Of a DNA stretch of 64,000 nucleotides, positions 56,116-64,000 are shown in pieces (positions within the stretch are counted from its first letter, which is position 1; each line of letters begins with the position of its first letter). The notes beneath the pieces were generated by a model that was not told where the DNA came from, made no database searches, and saw nothing but the letters and a program-made list of their open reading frames with translations. Both the position numbers and the translations under genes were made by a program. The stretch covers positions 1 through 64,000 of the forward strand of contig JANAVB010042311.1 in assembly GCA_029216955.1 (NCBI GenBank), in the 5' to 3' direction. The stretch comes from Iris pallida (taxonomy: Eukaryota > Streptophyta > Magnoliopsida > Asparagales > Iridaceae).

Positions 56116-57480
56116 ATAGTATTTCTTCAGAAACTTGCCATTAATAGGCATCATGAGCAAGTCACCATCGGGCTTAGTCAGCCTGTACGCACCGTTAGAA
56201 TACACCGATTCTATGACAAAAGGACCTTCCCATTTAGGCTAGAATTTCCCTTTTGTTTTGTGCGTCATGACCATCGGTCTTCTCACTGCTAGGACCAGAT
56301 CGCTGACTTGGAAGATCCTTTCCTTCACTTTTTTATTGAAGGCTCTGGAAAGGCGTGCTTGGTATAGCTCAATGCGCTGTTGTGCTAACAAGCATTTTTT
56401 GTCTAGCGCTTCGAGCTCCTGGAGTCGCAGACGGTAGCTTTCTTCAGTAGTCAGCTCGCTGGCTAGGGCTACTCGAAGAGAAGGAATCTGGATTTCTAGG
56501 GGAAGAACTGCTTCACTCCCATAAACCAGAGAGAATGACGTACTGCATGTTGAAGTCCGGACCGTTGTACGATAGGCCCATAGACATTCACCAAGCTTTT
56601 TATTCCAATCTTGCTTGTTTGAAGACACGAACTTCTTGAGAAGTTTTATGATAGTTTTATTGAAGGCTTCTGCTAGCCCGTTAGCCGCTGGATTGTAGGC
56701 AGTAGAGGCTACGTTCTGGATTCGATTCTTATCGCAGAACCGATAGAACGCATGGCTTACGAACTATGGACCATTATTATGGATGATCCTGCGAGGTAGG
56801 CCGAAGCGGTAGATGACGTGATATTTGATAAAATTGATCACGTTTGACGTCTTCACTTCAGTGAGCGGTAGATTCGGACTTGCCGCCTAGCCAAGGCAAC
56901 TAGGCTAATTAGGCAATGCAAACACCGTAAATTCGAGGATCGCATAGCCAACCAAGCAACAGCCTAGACATGCCCAAGATAGAAGTGAGGGCAGCATTCT
57001 TATTCCTTGAGCCCGTCTCCGACTTCAAGAGTAGGCTTTCCCAAGATAGCTTCCGTCCATTTGGAGAAGTAATCGGTTATAGCTAAGATGAACTGATGTC
57101 CTTTGGAGGATGGTGGGCTGGTTGGTCCTATGACGTCCATGCTCCAGGCTTTAAACGGCCAAGATGCTGCCGTCGGATGTAAAAACTCTGAAGTTTGATA
57201 AATAAAATCGGTGTGGAACAGGCAAGCTCTACACTTCTTTGCATATTCAACATCATCTACTATCATTGTGGGCCAGTAATAACCCATTCGTTTGAGGCGA
57301 TCTTGTAATTTGGGGCCTGGTTGATGTGTACCACAAACTCCATCGTGAGTCTCCCGGAGTGCATGCTTGGCTTCTATGTCTGAAAAGCATCGTAACAGTA
57401 GCCCATTGTAAGAGCGTCGGTACAACATCTTGGTCGCTGTGTCATAGTAAAATCTGAGGGATCGCCTTTGGATGGATACT
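56116..57480 (-). pseudogene. Element 2 integrase, with an insertion
   Basis: Minus strand: zinc-binding His/Cys region (HALRETHDGVCGTHQPGPK, CRACLFHTD), core start (WPFKAWSMDVIGP, ITDYFSKWTEAI), then about 170 bp of foreign sequence (57038-56870), then core end (VIYRFGLPRRI, YNPAANGLAEAFNKT) and the C-terminal region ending GAYRLTKPDGDLL and a stop near 56110. Gypsy integrase with a Tat-like end; several stops, inactive. Confidence 0.85.
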
Positions 57481-57659
57481 GCTTCCTTCGGGTCCTAAGG
57501 AAGGATTCCATAGACGGCGTAGTCTATGAAGGAAAATCTCCAGTCTTTGACATCGACGTTTGTTTCCGTTGTGTAACTGTGATGAATATGCAGGGTATCT
57601 TTTACACAGAATAGTTCTCGACCAGACACTGTGATCGACTACTGTGAATTGGTTGGAAC

Positions 57660-59680
57660 GATCAAAGAAGTAGCGAGACCAGCTAGAGCATCTGCTTCTA
57701 TATTCTGTAGTCGAGGCACGTGCTCGATGAAGAATCCAGCGAAAGTAGATGCCATCTCGATTGTTGCTCTGTGGTAGGGGATGAGATCTTCTTGACGAAC
57801 TTCATAATCCCCTCGGACTTGACTAACTATTAGCTTGGAATCGCCGTAAGCTTCTAGATAGTCAACTCCCAGTTGCTTTGCCAGTTGTAGACCGATTAAT
57901 AGAGCGTTATATTAGGCTACGTGGTTGGTGCATGGTTCCACGAGAGAATATACACGGTATATAACCAGATGATCAGGTAACACGAGCATGACACCTACTC
58001 CAGCCATAATATTTCCTTTAGGTCTTGTTCTTGATGCACCGTCAAAGAACATTCGCCAAATGGGGATTTCTTCAGTTGCAGCATTAGACCGCACCATTTT
58101 GTCGGGGATCTCGTCGTAGAGTTTGGACGATTCTGGCACCGAATGAGCTGCTAGAAAATCAGCTAATGCTTGGCCTTTTACTGCCTTCTGAGGAACGAAG
58201 ATCATATCGTACGGAATCAACAGCATTGCCCATATAGCTAAACGGGAATTGAGAGAGCCCGGTTTAGTCATAAGTATTCTGAGAGGGTTGACTTTAGATA
58301 TAATGTGGATAGTCTGCCTAGTCACATAGTAGCATGACTTCTGGATGGCAAATACTAGTGAAAGGCATTCCTTCTCCACCGGTGTGTATCTGTGTTCGGC
58401 ACCCACCATAGTGCGGCTGAGGTAGTAGATTGCATGTTCATGGCCGCCTTTGTTCTTCTGAGCTAATAGGGCACCAAGAGAATGGTCCATAGCGCGGACG
58501 TATAGTAAGAAGGGCTTCCCCATTATTGGAGCTACCAATACTGGAGGGCATGTGTGATACGCCTTGATGTCGCCGAATGCGCGTTGACATTGTTCAGTCC
58601 AGACAAAAGATACGCCTTTCTTCATGAGCTAGGTGAACGGTTGACACCTTCCAGAGAGGTTCAAAATGAATCGTCTGATGTAGGCTAGCCTTCCTTGTAG
58701 TCCGCATAGCTCTTTGAGGTTCCGTGGAGGATACATGTCAAAGATTGCCTTCACTTTCTCCGGGTCCAGATGTATACCCTTTGAAGTGATGACGAAACCA
58801 AGGAACTTTCCACTGGAGACTCCCAGAAAAGACTTGGTTGGATTCATCTTGAGTTGGTGTGCACGCATTAGTTCGAACACCGTTCTCAAGTCTTGGAGGT
58901 GGTTGCCCTTGAGACGACTTTTGACTGCGATATCGTCTACGTAGCATTCCATAGTTTTGCGCAAATGATCGTAAAAAATTGTGTTCATGGCTCGCTGTTA
59001 TGTCGCCCCTACATTCTTCAATCCGAAGGGCATCACCGTATAGCAGTATACCCCAACGGTGTTCGAAAAGATTTGTGCTTTTCGTCGTCGGGGAATATCT
59101 TGATCTAGTTGTAGCCTGAGAACCCATTCATGAAGGACATCCGCTCGAAGCCACAAGTATTATCGATCATTACATCAGTGATCGGTAGAGGGAACTCGTC
59201 TTTCGGGCATACAGAGTTCAAATAATGGTAATCGATACAGACTTGAACTTTACCATTCTTTTTCATGACTGGGATGATGTTGGCAACCCAGTCTTGGTGT
59301 TGTTCCTCGCGAATGAATCTACTGGCAATGAGCTTCTTGACTTCATTATCGATGGCTTCCATGACGTCTGGTCGGAATCGTCGTTGTTGATGCTTCACTG
59401 GCTTAGCTTTAGACGAAATGTTTAGGCAGTGCATGGCGACTTTAGGGTCCAAACCTGGCATGTCTTCATAGCTCCATGTGAAGACATCGATGTATTCTCT
59501 TATAAGCTGTATAAGAGATTGGCATTTATCGCCAGATAGACTTTTGCTGATGAAGATTGGTTTGAAAGATGCTTCATTTCCTAGATTGACTTGGATGACT
59601 TCGTCTTCGGTAGGTGGTTCCCATTGTTCGAAGTGCAGCTCCCACCTGGTGTCCATCTTTTGAGCCTATTGTTCGATTGT
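57660..59680 (-). pseudogene. Element 2 reverse transcriptase and two RNase H domains
   Basis: The RT part starts near 59656 (VNLGNEASFKPIFISKSL), continues GKVQVCIDYHYLNSVCPKDEFPLP, a broken stretch at 59105-58990, then ECYVDDIAVKSRLKG (active site near 58940) and GKFLGFVITSKGI. RNase H (58625-58250: KPFLLYVRAMDHSLGALL, YYLSRTMVGAEHRYTPVEKE) is followed by a second, archaeal-type RNase H (58040-57680: WRMFFDGASR, GVGVMLVLP, GLQLAKQLGV). Two RNase H domains identify the Tat lineage. In the second domain the catalytic Asp of FFDGA is kept. Stops near 59103, 58627 and 57912. Confidence 0.88.
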
Positions 59681-59689
59681 TTGGACATC

Positions 59690-60500
59690 GTCTGTAATTT
59701 GATCGACGAAAACCATGTTGATGGACAGAGTTGCTTTGAACATGTCACTGATGCTGGAGTCTGAGTCTCAGAGGGAGGAATCAGAAGAATGAGAACAACG
59801 ATCTGCTTCATTATCTGATCTTTCAGGAGTTGTTGGAGGAGTGACATAGCCCAAACCAACACCGCTTCGTTGATAGTAGTTCTCGGGGTTGCTGGGAGGA
59901 GCAAAGTGTCGTATTGGCAACCGTCATCCATGGCCGCAATTTAGCCCTTTGTCACTCTTGATGTCATATACCATGTTCTGGATGATATTCTTGGCCTGCC
60001 AACTATAACGAAAAAGTTGCATTTTTTCAGAGTCATAGTCAGCTTCTGTGTTGTGCTTGAGAGAAGTAGAGTCTGGAACGAACTTTCTCTCGCCGATTAT
60101 ACGACCGAAGATGATTAGTTCTTCATCCTTCTTTCTGGATGGAACGATGACGTAGAGGATATCTTCAGGGTAAACGTTTTCCTGCAGGTGAAGCGTTGTG
60201 ACTGGCATGCAGAGGTGTGGTCCTATGTCGTTCTCTAGAGCGTATATCGTATCTATGTAGTGGTTTACAGAGTGATAGACATCGGAGTAATTTAAAGATA
60301 AACCTTTATTAAGGAAATACGCATGTTCTTCTTCAGGGATAACATCATCCACTGAAGGTAAATTATTATGAGTATTGATATACTCATTGAGAGGATAATC
60401 ATCTGGAAGAGGAGCCACAGTCTTGGCCGAGTTCACCACGTAGGGTATTTCTTCAGGATTGGGGGACGGGCATCAGTAGGTTCCCCCGGGGTGTCTTGCT
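59690..60500 (-). pseudogene. Element 2 protease-RT linker region
   Basis: The frame 60439-59924 is open and acidic (DDYPLNEYINTHNNLPSVDD; GPHLCMPVTTLHLQENVYPE). It is followed by frame-broken sequence toward RT. In Ogre elements a spacer with an intron separates protease and RT; I see no clear splice pair here. Confidence 0.5.
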
Positions 60501-60599
60501 GAGAGTGATGGTCAATGGTTTGACCTTATCGGGGTTCTTCTTTATCACCCAGATTGTGAGAGGCTTCGGAGTACTTTTTGGAGTAGTACGTCCTTTGAC

Positions 60600-61272
60600 T
60601 CAAATAATTAGGGGACCATCGTTGGAGGATGGACTTGCTTTAGCTTCATTGTCAGCTTCGTTGCCATCGTCCTTGGGGGGCTGAGATTGGTAAAGTACCG
60701 AATCTCTATAGTAAGCTTCGATGCCCTTAAAAGGATCGACATCGGCAAACTCCATCTTCACGACACCGTCGCTGTTGACGTATTTGAAGCACTGGTGAAG
60801 TATGGAAGGAACGATCATGTTCTTGTGTATCCATGGACGTCCTAACAAGACGTTGTAGGATACATTGGCATCGATCACAAAGCAGGAAACCTCCGTTCAG
60901 AGATTACCGATCTGGCAATTGAGACGGATCTTGCCCAGTGGATAGCTTCGACCAGCATTGAAAGACATGATAGTTGTGTTGGTTGCAGATAGCTTGTGCA
61001 GAGGGATTCCCAGAACTTGAAGCAAACTTCTAGAAATGATGCCGAGGGAGGGTCCTGGATCGATGTGCATGCGGTCCACCTTGATCGCCTCGATATACCT
61101 TGTATAATACAGGGGCCTATCATGACAATTATTTTTGAGTAGCATGTCCTCCTGTGAGAAGGTGATGTTGGGCACCACTTCCATAGTACTGTGGCAGTGG
61201 GGACAGGAGACAGGATCTTCAGCGGGGGCTTTGAATTCAGTGAAGTAAGAGTCGGCATGTAGTAATGCCTCA
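60600..61272 (-). pseudogene. Element 2 aspartic protease
   Basis: DRMHIDPGPSLGIISRSLLQ holds the active-site region with DPG in place of the usual DSG/DGG; SYNVLLGRPWIHKN gives the conserved GR-W block; a TGA near 60900 splits them. The C-terminal part (KMEFADVDPFKGIEAYYRDS) matches the Tat protease-to-linker sequence. Confidence 0.75.
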
Positions 61273-61273
61273 C

Positions 61274-63360
61274 TTAAGGCCTTCCGAGTCGCAATAGATC
61301 GAATAGAGACAACCTGACAGGTGTATTGGCTAGCTGTGCCAGCATGTCAAAGTTGTAGGGCCGATCCATGCCTTCGGGAGCTGAAGCCTTCAGAGACTTG
61401 TCAAACCGCGTCTCCTTCTGCTTGGCTTTGTCCGTAGTTGGAGGCTTAGACGGGCCGATTTCTGAGCTTGTAGGGGCAGCAGGAGCTTGAGAAGGTACTG
61501 CTTCTTCTTGTGCGAGATCGTACGTCCAAAGATAAGTCTTCCCCGATCGTGTCTCGCGAGATAGAACCTCGTAGATGGGAGAGGATACCATATGGCATGG
61601 CTTGTACTTCTTGCCCCTTTTTGCTTTGGGAGGTACTACCCCCTGCGTCACTTCTTGCACAAGGTATAGATGGACCCACATGATCTCACCATGTTCCGTT
61701 GTGAGCGGGACCAAGGTTGAGTTGCGAGCTGGCGGTAGGTTGGCGACTTCCATTATTGCCTTGGGAATCGGGACCACGCCGTCTGGTACTTCTGTGGGAA
61801 GAAAGTCACCAAACTGCAGAGAGATCATGTTAGAATATACGACCTTGTCTTCAGCTTCGAGGTTGATCACTTGGCTGTCGATAATCTATTGTATCTTCTT
61901 CTTCAGGATGATGTAGTCCATGGTGGAGTGATGCACGTACTGATGATAGAGAGTACTTGGGATCGTCGAGTTGGCTCGCCTCTGCAGGACGTCGTGGTGG
62001 AGGCAATGTCAGCTTATTACCTTTCGTCAATGTGTGAAAGATGGTAATGACATCATCTTCGTCGAAGGAGAAGGTCTCCTTAGGCTTGTCGGAGGAGCCA
62101 TGAGAATTAGAAGCTCCTTTGGATGTGTCGACCTTCAGGATTTCTTTTCCTTTACCACCACGAACAGGGATAGTTTGAGGATGCTTGCCCTTGTCTTCGG
62201 ATTTGGGTGTCTTCAACCCCATTAGTTCCAAGTTAGAAACGTCATTTTTAGCAGCATCAGCGGCCCCAATAAAAGCGGGCCATATATCATACTTATGTAT
62301 ACCCAGACAAAACCTCAATGTAGGAAGGAAGTTATGTCGACAAGTATCCATAAGTTTTGAGTCTGGTATGCCAAAGGGCATCTTCAGTACTAGCCGCCTG
62401 AAGCATTCGATGAAGGCGATGACAGACTAAGTCCTCCTTTGCTTGGTCTCAATGGGGGCGGACATACTAACATGCATGCCGCTCTCGTAAAACCTGTTGA
62501 GGAACAACATCTCCAAGTCTTTGAATGAATTGATACATACATTGGGCAGACTGCAGAACCATTCGAAGGCTACCCCTGCAAGGTGCTAATAAACAGCTTT
62601 GACAGGAACGGATCGTCTCTGGGCAAGTGCAGAGTCTGTGTGTTAAAGTACGTCATGTGCTGACGAGGAGAAGTCAACCCGTCAAATGAATTCAGCAACG
62701 GCTTGTAGTTAGGAGGGCAAGTAGTGGTCTCCCACTTAGGGGGATATGGTTGAGATATTCCTATCTTATGAAGCTCATCTTTGTGTGAGATGGTGTCGAA
62801 ACGAGCGACCAGGGAATCAATTGTATCCTATTGATTGAGCAGGTGTTGGGAAACAGCTGCTGAACTATTGTCAGGCGTCGTTGGCGAAGGACAACCCCCA
62901 GCATTTGTAAGATTTGGAGGAGGCACAACGGAATGATACTCCTTTTGCGGTGAAGGAGAGTTATTACTGTGAGTCGGACTAGCGTGGGCCGAGACATTTG
63001 GTTGAGGTGGAGGAACCGCCCCAGCAGCTTGAACTGCCATGATACTGGTAAGCATATCAGTAATCTTGGCAAATGCTGTTTCAAGACCCTCTAGCCGTTT
63101 GCTGGCTTCTTCAGGTCTTTTTTCGTCCGCCATGTATGTAGATAACATACGAGGATGGACAGAGGAAACAGTACAACTGGTGCTGATATTGTCTGTCTCC
63201 GAGTTGACGAGTCCTTCATCCTCAGGTAGAGGAGGTAGATAGTCGCCATCAGATTCGGAGTGATCATCGTCCTCTGGAAGGCTACCTCCAGTGTGAGGGT
63301 CATTCGCTTCAGACTCTGAGGGAATACTACCCCCCAGCTTGGGAGTCTTCATCGTCCATA
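61274..63360 (-). pseudogene. Element 2 gag
   Basis: The block begins with MADEKRPEEASKRLEGLETA (63132, coiled-coil), then a Pro/Ser-rich linker, PKWETTTCPPNYKPLLNSFDG (near 62735) and SPRQHMTYFNTQTLHLPRDD, a frame-broken gag core (62600-62400), and LVLKMPFGIPDSKLMDTCRH. After a Lys/Ser-rich hinge, the zinc-less HxxHSTMD-like word near 61920 and LANTPVRLSLFDLLRLGRP (61274) close it, as in Ogre-type gag. At least four frame breaks. Confidence 0.75.
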
Positions 63361-63839
63361 CGGAGTCTCGGCTTTGACCGAGTACCCATATAAACTCCTT
63401 CAGATGTGACAGCCTTCTGGCCATCTGTTGGTAGACTTCTTCTTCTTCGTCTCGCGGAGCTGAGAGAGAAAGTTGGGTTCGTAGTACACCGTCTTTGATT
63501 GGGGCTTCTGTAAGGGGGACCCCATGAAGCCATGTTGGATGAAACACACGGTGGCTTCTCGTCGTCAGAGAAGTACAACCGTCGAAACACGGACTTTCTC
63601 TGAGGCACTCTTGTTTCTTTGTAGCAACAAAAGTTGATAACAATTCTAGTGCACGGAAGTGCACTATGAATTGTTATGTCCTCCATCGCTTTACGCTTAT
63701 GATTTATCATGTCGCGTAAGTCAGCGGAAAGGAGTTTTGCCTTACAACCCATGTTGCATGCATCGTCAAGCTTTGCATACGGGATCGTAAGGAGAGTAGG
63801 CGCATCCAGACTTAGTTCACGTGCAGGGGCAACCCCCAC
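63327..63839 (-). pseudogene. Element 2 gag/ORF1 N-terminal region
   Basis: Open minus-strand frame of 170 codons. DLRDMINHKRKAMEDITIH is shared with the L2 element internal region (44140-44190), KSVFRRLYFSDDE with the L3 element (46350), and EGVYMGTRSKPR with 46945. An overlapping frame (63664-62828) is also open, so which is used where is uncertain. Confidence 0.6.
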
Positions 63840-64000
63840 AGCTAAGTTCTGTGATGTCCTTGAAGACAGCCCCGTTTTATACGCGTTGGGGCCTGTCTTT
63901 TTGTTGTGGGCGCATAGGCCTTGGAGACTGGCCTTGGGCGCATGCTCCTTGACAGCATGTCTGAGCCTCCTTGATGTGGGTACATAGTATGGATTCAGAT
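63840..64000. other. Leader/ORF1 upstream region of element 2 at the window edge
   Basis: The minus strand carries CGTATAAAACGGGG (63882-63869), a TATA-like word, and ATGCGCCC words. The 5' LTR is expected beyond the window. Confidence 0.4.

Overview
The window is plant nuclear DNA, almost certainly angiosperm, and nearly all of it is transposable-element sequence. No bacterial-style operons, rRNA or tRNA genes were seen. The evidence is: two CACTA DNA transposons with exact target-site duplications (TSDs); a complete-length but degenerate SIRE-like Ty1/copia element with matching TSDs; several Ty3/gypsy elements of Tat/Ogre type (two RNase H domains, tRNA-Arg-like primer sites, spliced antisense gene); a FAR1-like Mutator (MULE) transposase; two Ulp1-type (SUMO-protease-like) genes; MITEs; and a rearranged endogenous caulimovirid. 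Most coding regions carry stops and frameshifts. The clear exception is a seven-exon Ulp1-like gene (23479 to 21808, minus) that splices into one uninterrupted frame of about 396 residues with every expected catalytic residue.

Layout. 1-3685: endogenous pararetrovirus pieces (movement-protein-like ORF, primer site, inverted duplication, coat-protein zinc-knuckle ORF, RNase H on the opposite strand). 3686-10636: 3' end of a plus-oriented Tat/Ogre-type element (element 1), made of an antisense spliced gene with a plant-mobile-domain-like protein and its own TATA box, then a 2.16 kb LTR (L1). 10637-12327: degenerate copia remnant and AT-rich DNA. 12328-24330: MULE-like district with a MITE, FAR1/MULE transposase pseudogene (+), a second MITE inserted at its stop codon, a decayed Ulp1-like gene whose introns are filled with palindromic repeats (-), and the intact Ulp1-like gene (-). 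24592-26120: TA microsatellite, copia gag scrap, truncated gypsy LTR.

26121-47174 and 51845-51975: plus-oriented Tat/Ogre-type sequence (L2 and L3 LTRs with 5' internal regions) that has received several insertions: the SIRE-like copia (27405-39609), which itself holds CACTA-2 (33802-36450); a solo LTR with a GC-rich minisatellite (40387-43151); CACTA-1 (47178-51841); and element 2. 51976-64000: element 2, a minus-oriented Tat/Ogre-type element running off the right edge, with 3' LTR, antisense gene copy (+), hairpin-bearing repeats, INT, RNase H, RT, protease and gag.

Insertion order read from the nesting: 25 kb gypsy LTR, then the L2 element, then the SIRE-like copia inside the L2 LTR, then CACTA-2 inside copia pol. 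Independently, the solo LTR, CACTA-1 and element 2 entered the L2/L3 internal region. The most interesting signals are the intact Ulp1-like gene beside a decayed relative and a MULE transposase, the palindrome arrays confined to introns and flanks of the decayed gene, the spliced antisense gene with a repeat-filled first intron kept in two Tat/Ogre-type copies, and the conserved antisense TATA boxes inside the LTRs.
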